Positions 1 through 10,096 of a DNA stretch of 64,000 nt are shown one piece after another. The notes under the pieces were generated by a model. The model worked only from the letters and a program-made list of their open reading frames with translations. It searched no databases and was not told the origin of the DNA. Source of the DNA: Streptomyces caelestis (GTDB lineage: Bacteria > Actinomycetota > Actinomycetes > Streptomycetales > Streptomycetaceae); contig NZ_JACHNE010000001.1 of assembly GCF_014205255.1 (NCBI RefSeq), positions 1,674,001 to 1,738,000 on the forward strand. Reading direction: 5' to 3'. A program made the translations under genes and the position numbers. The first letter of the stretch is position 1. The number at the start of each line of letters is the position of its first letter.

Positions 1-176
1 CGCCAGAGCAGCAGCACCTCGTTGGCCTCGTTCACGACCGTGGCCACGGCGACCGGCCGCAGCCGTATGAGGAAGTGGTCGAGGTGCCGGCCGTCCGGCA
101 GTTCGACATCCGCAAGATTGACGCTGAACCAGCGATTTGAGTACACAGCTTGTTCGTTGTGTTTCGTCCACTGCAC
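1..176 (-). CDS. NUDIX hydrolase, N-terminal part (runs off window)
   Basis: Only the first 58 codons are inside the window; the NUDIX box itself lies beyond the left edge, so the family call rests on the N-terminal region. The reading frame opens at a GTG (bases 174-176, minus strand) preceded by a GGAAGG ribosome-binding site about 10 bases upstream. The visible protein has a beta-rich pattern (WFSVNLADVELPDGR, then DHFLIRLRPVAVATVV and NEANEVLLLWR) typical of the strand that begins the NUDIX fold in Streptomyces ADP-ribose pyrophosphatase-like proteins. Substrate cannot be told. The gene reads away from the NsdA-like regulator at 284-1624 with about 100 bases between them, and both are on the minus strand. 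Confidence 0.65.
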   Translation of the reverse strand, partial: MQWTKHNEQAVYSNRWFSVNLADVELPDGRHLDHFLIRLRPVAVATVVNEANEVLLLW

Positions 177-283
177 GGTTCTGCCACCTTCCGTCGAGTA
201 AGTGGCAATATCGCAGCAGGGATGGAGTGACAGCAGGCGCACAGGACGTCGCTCGGGATGAGGCGGGCGCCCGTCGCCCGGGT

Positions 284-1624
284 CTACAACGGTACGCGCA
301 GGGCCCCGTCGATGAGTTCCGCGGCGTCGGCCGTGCCCGAGCAGCCGCTTCGCACCAGGTGCTCCCGTACCGCGCGCAGCCGGTCGCGCAGCCGCTGGGA
401 CTCCATGCCGCGGGCCTGCTCGGCCATCTGCACGGCGATGACCACGGCCTTGTCGGCGTTGCCCTGCCGCAGCTCGATCGTGCTGAGCATCGCCAGCCGG
501 TGCACCCGGCCGCGGTCGTGCGCCGGGTTGTCGACCGCTGCCGCGGCATGCTCCCCGGCGGCCGCGATCTCCCCGAGACTCAGCAGCGCCTCCGCCACCT
601 GGACGTTGACCAGCCCCGGCTGGACATAGCCGGTCTCGTCGGGCTCGTAGCCGCGCCGGATGCGCGCCGCGGCCTGCTCGGCCCGCCGGATGCAGGACAG
701 GGCGCTCGTGCCGTCGCCGAGATGCGCGTACGCCTTGGCCTGCATCGCGTACAGGTCGGAGGCGAGCGCCGGGGTGATGTGCTTGCCGGCGGCCCGCAGC
801 GCGGCCTCCGCGAAGGCGACGGCCTGCCGGTACTCCCGCATGAACAGCGACTGGTTGACGAGCAGCGCGATCACATAAGCGCCCAGCCCCCGGTCCCCGC
901 TGGCCTTGGCGAGCCGCAGGGCCTGGTGGAAGTAGCGCTGGGCGAGACCGTGCGCGTCGGAGTCGTAGGCGCAGATCCCGGCGACGGCCACCAAGCCGCC
1001 CGTCGCCCGGTGCACTTGGCGCCCGGTCTCATCCGTGTAGCTGCCGCGCAGCAGCGGCGCGGCCTCGGCGTTGAGGAAGCCGACGATCCGGGCCCGCGTC
1101 GCGATGCCCCCGGCCTTGCGGTACATCTGCTCGTAGTGTGTCCGGGCCGCGCGCAGCATCTCCAGGTCGCCCGGGGTGACCCGGTGTCTGCCGCCGCGGG
1201 AGACGTCCACGTCCTCGGGCGGGTTCTCCCACTCCCACACCGGCATGACGGCGGGCGTGCCGGTGAGTGCGGGCGCGCCCAGGATGTGCGGGCGCTGCTG
1301 CTGGTCGGAGCGCCACAGGGCGGTGGCCCGCTCGACGAAGCCGGACAGCGTGCCGGTGTGCGGCGCGGACGGCTCACCGGGCACGCCCAGGCCGATGTCG
1401 TCGAGGGTCACCTGCCGTTGCAACCGGGCGGCGAGCACCTCGCAGATCAAATCGGGCACCTGGCCCCGGGGACGCTGCCCCTTCAACCACCGGGCGACGG
1501 CGGTGTGTTCGTACCTCAGGAACAGGCCGCGTGCCCGTCCCGCCTGGTTGACGTGTGCGGCCAGCCCCGCGTGCGAGATCCCGGCCTCGTCCAGGATCGC
1601 GTCGAGCAGAGTGTTGGGCTGCAT
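284..1624 (-). CDS. NsdA-like TPR transcriptional regulator
   Basis: 446-residue protein. The N-terminal ~80 residues form a helix-turn-helix-like region (AHVNQAGRARG..YEHTAVARWLKGQRP), followed by a long helical region with TPR-like repeats (for example YFHQALRLAKASGDRG and FAEAALRAAGKH). This architecture is shared with the Streptomyces NsdA/NsdB group, negative regulators of sporulation and antibiotic production. Assignment to that group is by architecture; the actual target is unknown. I chose the ATG at 1622-1624 because the HTH begins there; the open frame continues upstream to 1915 but that stretch is not protein-like. It lies downstream of pheT on the same strand but is separated from it by a 327-base gap with a strong hairpin, so it probably has its own promoter. 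Confidence 0.8.
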   Translation of the reverse strand: MQPNTLLDAILDEAGISHAGLAAHVNQAGRARGLFLRYEHTAVARWLKGQRPRGQVPDLICEVLAARLQRQVTLDDIGLGVPGEPSAPHTGTLSGFVERATALWRSDQQQRPHILGAPALTGTPAVMPVWEWENPPEDVDVSRGGRHRVTPGDLEMLRAARTHYEQMYRKAGGIATRARIVGFLNAEAAPLLRGSYTDETGRQVHRATGGLVAVAGICAYDSDAHGLAQRYFHQALRLAKASGDRGLGAYVIALLVNQSLFMREYRQAVAFAEAALRAAGKHITPALASDLYAMQAKAYAHLGDGTSALSCIRRAEQAAARIRRGYEPDETGYVQPGLVNVQVAEALLSLGEIAAAGEHAAAAVDNPAHDRGRVHRLAMLSTIELRQGNADKAVVIAVQMAEQARGMESQRLRDRLRAVREHLVRSGCSGTADAAELIDGALRVPL

Positions 1625-1951
1625 GTGGGCCCCCCGGTGGCTCGGTGCGGCCAGATTAGTGGGTCCGCCTTCACACGGGGTGTGAACGGAGTGCTCGAAT
1701 CCGGGCTGTGCGCGCACTGTCGCGGAGAGTCGCCGGCCGGTTGACTGAAATGCCTCGCAAGAGGCCGGCCGGGCCGCCGGCTCCCCCTCGTACAGTACGG
1801 CGGCCCGCTTCCGCCGTCCGCCCGGCTGCCTGCCCGACACTCCGTGGCGGGGCGGACGGCACCGCCGGCCAGGCCCTGCAAGGGCGCGGGGAACTGCGCG
1901 ACCAGCCACCACCAACCCGCAGCCGGCACCACAGCGCAGTTCCCCACGGCG
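1625..1951. other. Intergenic region between pheT and the NsdA-like gene
   Basis: 327 bases without a convincing gene. The right part holds the 12-bp inverted repeat listed separately (1888-1945). The left part, next to the regulator start, should hold that gene's promoter, but I see no clear -35/-10 pair. The short open frames here have no ribosome-binding site or protein-like composition. Confidence 0.6.
1888..1945 (-). terminator. Hairpin after pheT, Streptomyces-type inverted repeat
   Basis: A perfect 12-bp inverted repeat, GGGGAACTGCGC at 1888-1899 and its complement at 1934-1945, with a 34-base loop. It starts only 7 bases beyond the pheT stop codon. There is no U-run, which is common for Streptomyces terminators. 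The 'GGGCGCGGGGAACTGCGCGACCA' type of sequence recurs between many Streptomyces genes, so it is also a member of a dispersed intergenic repeat family. A related GGGGCGCGGGG element is near 39712. Confidence 0.65.
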
Positions 1952-4464
1952 CTAACTGCGCAGCTCAGCCCCTACGCGTTCACCCGCAAGAGCCACCGCC
2001 GCGTCCCGAGCCGCCGACGCCTCATCCACCGTCAACGTCCGGTCAGCCGCCCGGAACCGCAACGCATACGCGAGCGACTTCCGCCCCTCCCCCAGCTGCT
2101 CGACGTTCTCGTAGACGTCGAACAACCGGATCGACTCCAGCAGTTCCCCGGCACCATCACGCAGGGCCTCCTCGACCTCCGCCGCCGGAACAACCGCATC
2201 GACGACCAGGGCGACATCCTGCGTGGCCACGGGGAACGTGGAGATCCGCGGCGCCCTCACCGTGGCGTCACCAGCCGACTCCACCGCATCCAGGTCGATC
2301 TCCATCGCACAGGTACGCGCCGGCAGCCCCAGTGCCTTCACCACGCGCGGGTGCAACTCCCCCGCGTGGCCGACGACCCGTTCGGCACCGTCCACGGTGA
2401 TCGCCAGCTCGGCGCACCGCCCGGGGTGCCACGGCCCGTACTGGCCTGTGCGGATGATCAGCTCGGCGCCGGCCTCACGGGCGACGGAACGCGCCGCCTC
2501 GACGGCGTCGGCCCAGTCGGCCGGACGGCCCTTGCCCCACCAGCCGGCCTGCTCACGCGCACCGGCGAGGACGACGGCGGCGTGCCGAGGCTGCTCGGGC
2601 AGTGCCGCGTTCAGCTCGGCGAGCTCCTCGTCGGTCGGGCGGCGGTCGACGGGCAGCACCGCGGCGATCCGCTGCTCCTCGCGCGGCTTGAAGACCAGAC
2701 CGGTCTCGAACAGCGCGAGGTCGTGCGAGCCGCGGCCGTCGTTGCGCCGCAGGGCGGCCAGCAGGCCCGGCAGCAACGTCGTGCGCAGCGCGGGCTCCTC
2801 GTCGCTCAGCGGGTTGCTGAGCTTGACGACGCGGCGGGCCGGGTCACCCGCTTCGAGGCCGAGCTGGTCGAAGACCTGCTCTCCGATGAACGGGTAGTTC
2901 AGCGCCTCGACGTACCCGGCACCGGCCAGGGCCCGGCCGACGCGGCGGTGCAGCCGCTGCCGGTTCGTCAGGCCGCGGCCCGCGGGCGGCTTGGGCAGCG
3001 TGGAGGGCAGGTTCTCGTAGCCCTCCAGGCGGATGACCTCTTCGGCCAGGTCGTTCGGGTCGGTGAGGTCGGGCCGCCAGGACGGCACGGTGACGATCAG
3101 CTCGTCCTGCCCGTACACATCGCAGCCGATCTCCTGGAGCCGCCGTACGACGGTCTCCCGGCCATAGGCCACGCCCGCGACCTTGTCCGGGTGGTCGGCC
3201 GGGATGGCGATGGTGCGGGGCGCGGTCGGCGCGAGGACCTCGGTCACGCCGGCCTCGGCGGTGCCGCCCGCGAGGAGGACCAGCAGGTCGACCGTGCGCT
3301 GCGCGGCGGCAGCGGCGGCCTGCGGGTCGACGCCGCGCTCGAAGCGTCGGGACGCCTCGGAGGACAGCTTGTGCCGGCGGGCCGTGCGCGCGATGGTGAC
3401 GGCGTCGAAGTGCGCGGCCTCGATCACGACGTCCGCCGTGGCGTTCTCCACGTCGTCGTGGTCGGCGATCTCCGTGTTGGCGCCGCCCATGACACCGGCG
3501 AGCCCGATCGGGCCGCGGTCGTCGGTGATCACCAGGTCCTCGGCGTCCAGGGTGCGCTCGACACCGTCGAGGGTGGTGACCTTCTCGCCCGGCTCGGCCC
3601 GGCGCACGCCGATCGTGCCCTGGACCAGACTCCGGTCGTAGGCGTGCAGCGGCTGGCCGAGCTCCATCATCACGTAGTTGGTGACGTCGACGGCGAGCGA
3701 GATCGGGCGCATGCCGACCTTCTGCAGCCGGCGCTGGAGCCAGATCGGCGAGCGGGCCTCGGCGCTCAGCCCCGTCACCGTGCGGGCCGTGAAGCGGTCG
3801 CAGCCCGTGGGGTCGGAGATCCGCACCGGGTAGCCGTAGGCGTTCGGGCCGGGGACGTCGAGCAGCGCCGGGTCGCGCAGCGGCAGGCCGTAGGCGATGG
3901 CGGTCTCGCGGGCGACGCCGCGCATCGACAGGCAGTAGCCGCGGTCGGGCGTGACGGCGATGTCGAGGACCTCGTCGACCAGCTCCAGCAGCTCGATCGC
4001 GTCCTTGCCGATCTCGGTCTCCGGGGGCAGCACGATGATGCCCTTGGTGCCGTCGTCGCCCATGTTCAGCTCGTCGCTGGAGCAGATCATGCCGCGGGAC
4101 ATCTTGCCGTAGGTCTTGCGCTCGGCGATCTGGAAGTCACCGGGCAGGACGGCACCCGGGAGCGCCACGACGACCTTGTCGCCGACGGCGAAGTTGCGGG
4201 CGCCGCAGACGATCTCCTGCGGCTCGCCGGTGCCGTTGGCCTGGCCGACGTCGACGGTGCAGAAGCGGATCGGCTTCTTGAACTCCGTCAGCTCCTCGAT
4301 GGTCGCCACCTGGCCGACCACCAGGGGCCCCTTGAGGTCGGCGCCGAGCTGCTCGACGGTCTCGACCTCCAGACCGGCCGAAATGAGCTTGGCCTGGACG
4401 TCGCGGCCGGTCTCGGTGGCCGGCAGGTCGACGTACTCCCGCAGCCAAGAAAGCGGGACCCGCA

Positions 4465-4465
<1 letters not shown>
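1952..4465 (-). CDS. pheT: Phenylalanyl-tRNA synthetase beta subunit
   Basis: 837 residues, full length for bacterial PheT. It charges tRNA-Phe as part of the (alpha-beta)2 enzyme in the cytoplasm. Visible domains in order: N-terminal [15 protein letters not shown], an EMAP/OB-fold tRNA-binding domain at about 40-150 ([11 protein letters not shown]...[12 protein letters not shown]), B3/B4 editing region, B5 domain, synthetase core, and a C-terminal ferredoxin-fold anticodon-binding domain at about 745-837 ([19 protein letters not shown]). The start overlaps the pheS stop by one base (TGATG), so the two subunits are translationally coupled. A hairpin follows the stop codon. Confidence 0.97.
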
Positions 4466-5631
<1,166 letters not shown>

Positions 5632-5721
5632 TCACCGACTCCGATGGCCGTCTGCGGGACACAAAGGTGCCAATGGCCGAGTCTAACGGGGTGGAGGTAT
5701 ACGAATGCGCCCGCGGGCTGC

Positions 5722-6864
5722 TCAGGCGAGATAGGCCGGAGCGCTCACGGGCAACGTAAATCGGAACTCGGCACCGGCGCCGGGGGCGCGGCCGACCGTG
5801 ATGGTGCCGCCGTGGGCTTCGACGATGCCCTTGACGATGTAGAGCCCGAGGCCCGTGCCGCCGCGCTTGCTGCCCCGCCAGAAGCGGGTGAAGACGCGGT
5901 TCATGGACTCCTCCGGGATGCCGGGCCCCTCGTCGCTCACCGTGACCGACGTGCCGATGTCCTCACCCTCGCGGGGGGACGCCGTGGCCGTGACGTCGAT
6001 GGTGACAGTTCCCTCGCCGTGCCGCACGGCGTTTTCCAGGAGGTTGCTGAGCACCTGGTCGATCTTGTCGGGGTCGGCCCACAGATCGGGCAGCGGCTGC
6101 TGGACGCGCAGCAGGAACCGGTCGGCGGGCTGCCCGGCGGCGACGTAGGCCTGGATGTGCCGTCCGACGGCGGCGCCGATGTCGACGGGCTGGCGCCGCA
6201 CCTCCAGGCGGCCGGAGTCGATCCGGGAGATGTCGAGCAGCTCGGCGATGAGCCGGGTGACCCGGTCGGCGTCGGCGTCGACGGTCTCCAGCATCAGCCG
6301 CTTCTGGTCGTCGGTGAAGCGTTCCCACTTGGCGAGCAGGGTGGCGGTGAAGCCCTTGACGGAGGTGAGCGGGGAGCGCAGCTCGTGGGCGACGGTGGCG
6401 ATCAGCTCGGCGTGGCTGCGCTCGGTGCGGCGGCGGGCCTCGGTGTCGCGCAGGGTGACGACCAGGCGCCTCAGGGGCCCGGTGGGCCGGGTGCGCACGT
6501 AGCGCGCGGAGACCAGCACCTCACGGCCGCCGGGCAGGAGGAGGTTGCGCTCGGGCTGTCCGACCCGGATCGCGAGGCCGCCGTACGGGTCGGTCAGCTG
6601 CCACCAGCGTCGCCCCTCCAGATCCTCTAATGGCAGGGCCTTCTCCAGGCGCTGCCCGAGGGCGTCGCGGGCGCGGACGGCGGTGATGCGCTCGGCGGCG
6701 GCGTTGAAGCAGATGATCCGGCCCTGCTCGTCGGCGACGACGAGTCCGTCGGGCAGCATGTCGGGGTCGATGCCGAGGTCGGCGAGATCACCGGGTGGCC
6801 GGGACGCGGCGGGCGGGCTCCCGGCGTCCTGGGCCCCCGGTGCGCTGCTCGTGCCGACGCTCAT
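5722..6864 (-). CDS. Cytosolic PAS-domain sensor histidine kinase (orphan)
   Basis: 380 residues. There is no transmembrane segment or signal peptide. An N-terminal flexible region is followed by a PAS domain (MLPDGLVVADEQGRIICFNAAAERI), then HisKA with the H-box (ATVAHELRSPLTSVKGF) and a HATPase domain with N-box (VLSNLLENAVRHGEG), G1 (SDEGPGIPEE) and G2 (GGTGLGLYIVKGIVEAHGG). It should autophosphorylate and pass phosphate to an unknown response regulator; none is adjacent. I chose the ATG at 6862-6864, behind a GGAGGTG site; an in-frame GTG nine codons upstream has weaker support. It lies inside the infC-to-pheT run of same-strand genes, 54 bases after the methyltransferase gene. Confidence 0.9.
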   Translation of the reverse strand: MSVGTSSAPGAQDAGSPPAASRPPGDLADLGIDPDMLPDGLVVADEQGRIICFNAAAERITAVRARDALGQRLEKALPLEDLEGRRWWQLTDPYGGLAIRVGQPERNLLLPGGREVLVSARYVRTRPTGPLRRLVVTLRDTEARRRTERSHAELIATVAHELRSPLTSVKGFTATLLAKWERFTDDQKRLMLETVDADADRVTRLIAELLDISRIDSGRLEVRRQPVDIGAAVGRHIQAYVAAGQPADRFLLRVQQPLPDLWADPDKIDQVLSNLLENAVRHGEGTVTIDVTATASPREGEDIGTSVTVSDEGPGIPEESMNRVFTRFWRGSKRGGTGLGLYIVKGIVEAHGGTITVGRAPGAGAEFRFTLPVSAPAYLA

Positions 6865-6918
6865 CCCCGTACCCCACCTCCAAGGCTCCACAGAGGGGTC
6901 CCTGAGCTGGTCACCCTA

Positions 6919-7779
6919 CTAGTTCCCGGTGACGGAGCGGCACCCTCCGGCGGCGCGCTGTGCACGCGCCGACGCATAGAGACATACGGCGGCGGCGGTG
7001 GCGAGGTTCAGGCTCTCGGCCTTCCCGTGGATCGGGACGCGGACGACGGCGTCCGTGAGGGCGCGGGTCTCCTCCGGCAGGCCCCAGGCCTCGTTCCCGA
7101 AGACCCATGCGGTCGGCCCGCCCATGGTGCCCTTGTCGAGCTCGTCGTCGAGGTCGCGGTCGCCGGCCCCGTCGGCGGCGAGGACGCGCACACCGGCGGC
7201 CCGCAGCCCTTGGACGGCCTGCTCCACGGGGACGCCGACGGCGACGGGCAGGTGGAACAGGGAGCCGACGGAGGCGCGGACGGCCTTGGGGTTGTACACG
7301 TCGACGGAGGCGTCGGTCAGGACGACGGCCTCGGCACCGGCGGCGTCGGCGCAGCGCAGCACGGTCCCGGCGTTGCCGGGGTCGCGGACGTTCGCGAGGA
7401 GGGCGACGAGCCGGGGGCGGGCCGCGAGGACCTCTTCGAAGGGCGTGTCGAGGAACCGGCAGACGCCGACGAGGCCCTGCGGCGTGACGGTGGTGGAGAT
7501 GTCGGCGATGACCTGCTCGGAGGCGAGGTGCACCCGGGCGCCGGCGTCCCGGGCCGCGCCGACGATGTCGGCGTACCGCTCGGCGGCCTCCAGCGTGGCG
7601 AACAGTTCCACGAGCGTGTCCGCGTCCCCGGCCCGGTGCCCGGCCGCCTCACGGACCGCCTGCGGCCCCTCCGCGAGGAACAGCCGCTCCTTGCCCCGGA
7701 AGTTCCGCTTGGCCAGCCGGCGGGCGGCCAAGACGCGGGGCGAGCGGGGCGAGACGAGCTCGGGGGTGGCAGGGGACAT
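6919..7779 (-). CDS. TrmH/SpoU-family RNA 2'-O-methyltransferase
   Basis: 286 residues. An N-terminal L30e-like substrate-binding region (about 1-105, with FRGKERLFLAEGPQAVREA) precedes a SPOUT knot methyltransferase domain. Knot motifs are visible: LVALLANVRDPGNAGTVLRCADAAG, then VYNPKAVRASVGSLFHLPV, then AWVFGNEAWGLPEE and VRVPIHGKAESLNLATAAAVCLY. It would methylate a ribose in rRNA or tRNA using S-adenosylmethionine; the exact nucleotide cannot be deduced. The gene sits after rplT on the same strand, with a hairpin in the 89-base gap between them. In many actinomycetes a SpoU gene follows infC-rpmI-rplT. Confidence 0.92.
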   Translation of the reverse strand: MSPATPELVSPRSPRVLAARRLAKRNFRGKERLFLAEGPQAVREAAGHRAGDADTLVELFATLEAAERYADIVGAARDAGARVHLASEQVIADISTTVTPQGLVGVCRFLDTPFEEVLAARPRLVALLANVRDPGNAGTVLRCADAAGAEAVVLTDASVDVYNPKAVRASVGSLFHLPVAVGVPVEQAVQGLRAAGVRVLAADGAGDRDLDDELDKGTMGGPTAWVFGNEAWGLPEETRALTDAVVRVPIHGKAESLNLATAAAVCLYASARAQRAAGGCRSVTGN

Positions 7780-7811
7780 CCTGTTCGCTTTCTCACTGGC
7801 TGCACAGCAGA

Positions 7812-7838
7812 ACCCGCAGGCCGCCCGGGCCTGCGGGT
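7812..7838 (-). terminator. Hairpin after rplT
   Basis: An 11-bp perfect inverted repeat (7812-7822 with 7828-7838) and a 5-base loop, 30 bases past the rplT stop on the minus strand. The downstream tail (TTCTGCTGTG) is only weakly U-rich, so it may be a partial terminator that reduces read-through into the methyltransferase, kinase and pheST genes. Confidence 0.6.
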
Positions 7839-7868
7839 CCTTCAGTCACATCGGCTTCTCAGCCGGCG

Positions 7869-8252
7869 TCAGGCCGCCTTGGGGGCGTTGACGTCGCTCG
7901 GCAGCGCCTTCTGGGCGACCTCGACGAGCGCGGCGAAGGCGCCGGCGTCGTTGACGGCCAGCTCGGCCAGGATCTTGCGGTCGACCTCGATGTTCGCGGC
8001 CTTCAGGCCCTGGATGAAGCGGTTGTAGGTCATGCCGTTGGCGCGGGCAGCGGCGTTGATGCGCTGGATCCACAGCTGGCGGAAGTCACCCTTGCGCTTC
8101 TTGCGGTCGTTGTAGTTGTAGACCAGCGAGTGGGTGACCTGCTCCTTGGCCTTGCGGTACAGGCGCGAACGCTGACCGCGGTAGCCGGAGGCCTGCTCGA
8201 GGATCGCCCGACGCTTCTTGTGGGCGTTCACTGCCCGCTTGACGCGTGCCAC
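7869..8252 (-). CDS. rplT: 50S ribosomal protein L20
   Basis: 127 residues, the usual length for actinobacterial L20. It binds 23S rRNA early in large-subunit assembly. The basic N-terminus ([30 protein letters not shown]) and the [20 protein letters not shown] region are diagnostic. It is third in the conserved infC-rpmI-rplT order. In Bacillus and E. coli, L20 represses its own operon; whether that applies here cannot be read from the sequence. Confidence 0.98.
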   Translation of the reverse strand: MARVKRAVNAHKKRRAILEQASGYRGQRSRLYRKAKEQVTHSLVYNYNDRKKRKGDFRQLWIQRINAAARANGMTYNRFIQGLKAANIEVDRKILAELAVNDAGAFAALVEVAQKALPSDVNAPKAA

Positions 8253-8347
8253 TTTTTAACTCCTTGTAGCGGGGCCGCGGTGGTCTTCACACGGCCCGAA
8301 ATCGATTGGGTCCCGGTCCTGACGTACGGCGCTCACGCGCCGGAGCG

Positions 8348-8542
8348 TCACTTGCCGAGAAGCTTCTTGATCTTCTTGGCGTCGCCCGGGGCCATCTCGG
8401 CGTTGCCGGTGAGGCGACGCGTCACACGGGACGACTTGTGCTCGAGCAGGTGGCGCTTGCCGGCACGCTCGCGGAGCACCTTGCCGGAGCCGGTGATCTT
8501 GAAGCGCTTGCTGGACCCGCTGTGCGACTTGTTCTTCGGCAT
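8348..8542 (-). CDS. rpmI: 50S ribosomal protein L35
   Basis: 64 residues, normal size. The start [21 protein letters not shown] and the basic C-terminus [12 protein letters not shown] match L35. I chose the ATG at 8540-8542, preceded by a GAGGAGAGAAC site; the open frame upstream to 8656 overlaps the end of infC territory and is not protein-like. It lies between infC and rplT, as in most bacteria. Confidence 0.97.
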   Translation of the reverse strand: MPKNKSHSGSSKRFKITGSGKVLRERAGKRHLLEHKSSRVTRRLTGNAEMAPGDAKKIKKLLGK

Positions 8543-8652
8543 AGCGCCGTTCTCTCCTCGTCGGTGGCGCTCCGGTGCCCGGTCGTGAAACCGGGCACGG
8601 TGGAGCGTCGCTCTGGTATCGGTTACGTCCTGGGGACTCGCGTCCCCCGGGA

Positions 8653-9321
8653 TCACGCGTCGGCGGAAGCCTCGGCCGGAGCCTCGGCGGATTCCTCGGC
8701 GGAGTCCTCCAGGTCGGCCTCAGCGGCGTTCTGCGACTTGCCGGGGTTGGCCTTCGCCTCGGCCTTGCGGGCTTCCTGCGCCTGGCGAGCCTCGGCCATC
8801 GCCTCGGTCTTCTTCTTGTGCGGACCGAGAACCATGATCATGTTTCGGCCGTCCTGCTTCGGGTTCGACTCGACGAAACCGAGGTCTGCGACGTCCTCCG
8901 CGAGCCGCTGCAGCAGTCGGTAGCCCAGCTCGGGCCGGGACTGCTCGCGACCACGGAACATGATCGTGATCTTGACCTTGTCGCCCTGCTTGAGGAACCG
9001 GACGACGTGACCCTTCTTGGTGTCATAGTCGTGCGGGTCGATCTTCGGCCGGAGCTTCATCTCCTTGATGACCGTGTGCGCCTGGTTCTTGCGCGCCTCA
9101 CGGGCCTTCATGGCCGACTCGTACTTGAACTTCCCGTAGTCCATGAGCTTGCACACGGGCGGACGGGCGTTCGCCGCGACCTCGACCAGGTCCAGGTCGT
9201 ACTCCTGCGCAAGCTCCAGTGCCTTGGCCAGGGGGACGATGCCCACCTGCTCGCCACTGGGACCGACAAGTCGCACCTCGGGAACGCGAATCCGGTCGTT
9301 GATGCGGGGCTCGGCGCTGAT
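8653..9321 (-). CDS. infC: Translation initiation factor IF-3, AUC start
   Basis: 222 residues from the proposed start. IF-3 prevents premature subunit joining and checks the initiation codon-anticodon pair. The N-domain (about 5-75, [24 protein letters not shown]) and C-domain (about 85-170, [22 protein letters not shown]) are complete. An Ala/Glu-rich tail (about 175-222) is an actinobacterial extension. No ATG or GTG gives the conserved N-terminus. The first GTG in frame (9276) is inside the N-domain. An AUC codon at 9319-9321 sits 5 bases after a strong AGGAGG and restores the conserved [15 protein letters not shown] start. Non-AUG starts on infC are known to allow IF-3 autoregulation in E. 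coli (AUU). Confidence 0.93.
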   Translation of the reverse strand: MSAEPRINDRIRVPEVRLVGPSGEQVGIVPLAKALELAQEYDLDLVEVAANARPPVCKLMDYGKFKYESAMKAREARKNQAHTVIKEMKLRPKIDPHDYDTKKGHVVRFLKQGDKVKITIMFRGREQSRPELGYRLLQRLAEDVADLGFVESNPKQDGRNMIMVLGPHKKKTEAMAEARQAQEARKAEAKANPGKSQNAAEADLEDSAEESAEAPAEASADA

Positions 9322-9717
9322 GGATCCTCCTCGGTAGCACCACGCGACGGTCTGGCGGACGGCCGCGTAACGTCTCTATTCGTTAGACCTAACCGCGCCG
9401 AAGCACAAAAAATGCCCCGGACGATTCCCAGGCGGGGCTCCTCGAACTACCGGAGCACCGTCGCGGGGAGCCGCGGGGCACGCTTTCGGACGGATCGCCG
9501 CCGCTGGGACGGGACCGTCTGACCGGTGACCCGCCGCCCTGGGGGCGGTCAGGTGGGAGTTCGAAAGCCTCCACTTGTGGGTCGGGCTCGCTGGCCGCGA
9601 GGCATGCGGGTCCGACCGGTCGTTACACGAGATTACCAGCATGGGCCAGGAACGGCCAATTGTGGCGCCTCGGGGCCCGGTACGTCGCCCGCCCGGCCTG
9701 CGCCTATCGTGTGGGGC
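9322..9717. other. Divergent region between infC and the DUF1844 gene
   Basis: 396 bases with no gene. The part nearest infC is its mRNA leader, with the AGGAGG site and the attenuator-like hairpin listed separately. The rest should hold the infC promoter (minus strand) and the promoter of the DUF1844 gene (plus strand). I could not assign -35/-10 boxes with confidence. Confidence 0.6.
9407..9438 (-). promoter_or_regulatory. Attenuator-like hairpin with U-run in the infC leader
   Basis: Read on the minus strand, GCCCCG (9433-9438) pairs with CGGGGC (9414-9419) across a 13-base loop, followed by a run of six T (9407-9412). This is the form of an intrinsic terminator, and it lies about 90 bases upstream of the infC start codon, where read-through must occur for expression. 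An upstream GTGCCCCG (minus strand) could pair with the same CGGGGCAT arm as a competing structure. It resembles the leader attenuation known for infC-rpmI-rplT in Bacillus, but the sequence is not the Bacillus L20 leader. Confidence 0.55.
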
Positions 9718-10074
9718 ATGAGTGAGACCCCTCCTGAGTCCCCCGACTTCGACGCCATGGCCCGCGACATCGCCGAGGTCCCGGCGGTCGAGGTGATCGT
9801 GACGGTCGCCGTCAACCTGATGAGCGCCGCCGCGGTGAAGCTCGGTCTGACCGAGGAGGGCGACAAGCACAAGGACCTGGACGAGGCCCGCAAGCTGGTG
9901 CACGCGCTGGCCGGTCTGCTGGACGCGTCCGCCACCGAGATCAGCTCGTTCCACGCGGCGCCCCTGCGCGACGGCCTGAAGTCGCTCCAGCTGGCGTTCC
10001 GCGAGGCGTCACTCCTCCCCGACGAGCCGGGCCAGGGCCCGGGCGAGAAGTACACGGGTCCGGTCTACGGCTAG
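9718..10074 (+). CDS. DUF1844 domain protein
   Basis: 118 residues, short and soluble. The region FDAMARDIAEVPAVEVIVTVAVNLMSAAAVKLGL followed by KDLDEARKLVHALAGLLD is the DUF1844 pattern, found in actinobacteria and other phyla with no known activity. The ATG at 9718 follows a GTGTGGGGC stretch that serves as a weak ribosome-binding site; the long frame upstream to 9526 is within the infC leader and not coding. It converges with the SseB gene (22 bases between stops). Its position beside infC is conserved in Streptomyces, by my recollection of that gene order. Confidence 0.85.
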   Translation: MSETPPESPDFDAMARDIAEVPAVEVIVTVAVNLMSAAAVKLGLTEEGDKHKDLDEARKLVHALAGLLDASATEISSFHAAPLRDGLKSLQLAFREASLLPDEPGQGPGEKYTGPVYG

Positions 10075-10096
10075 TACGGCTGCTCCCTACGGTCCC

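Noticed and set aside
9376..9954. Minus-strand frame across the infC leader and the DUF1844 gene
   Set aside because: It is antisense to the DUF1844 gene and crosses the leader hairpin; no family match.
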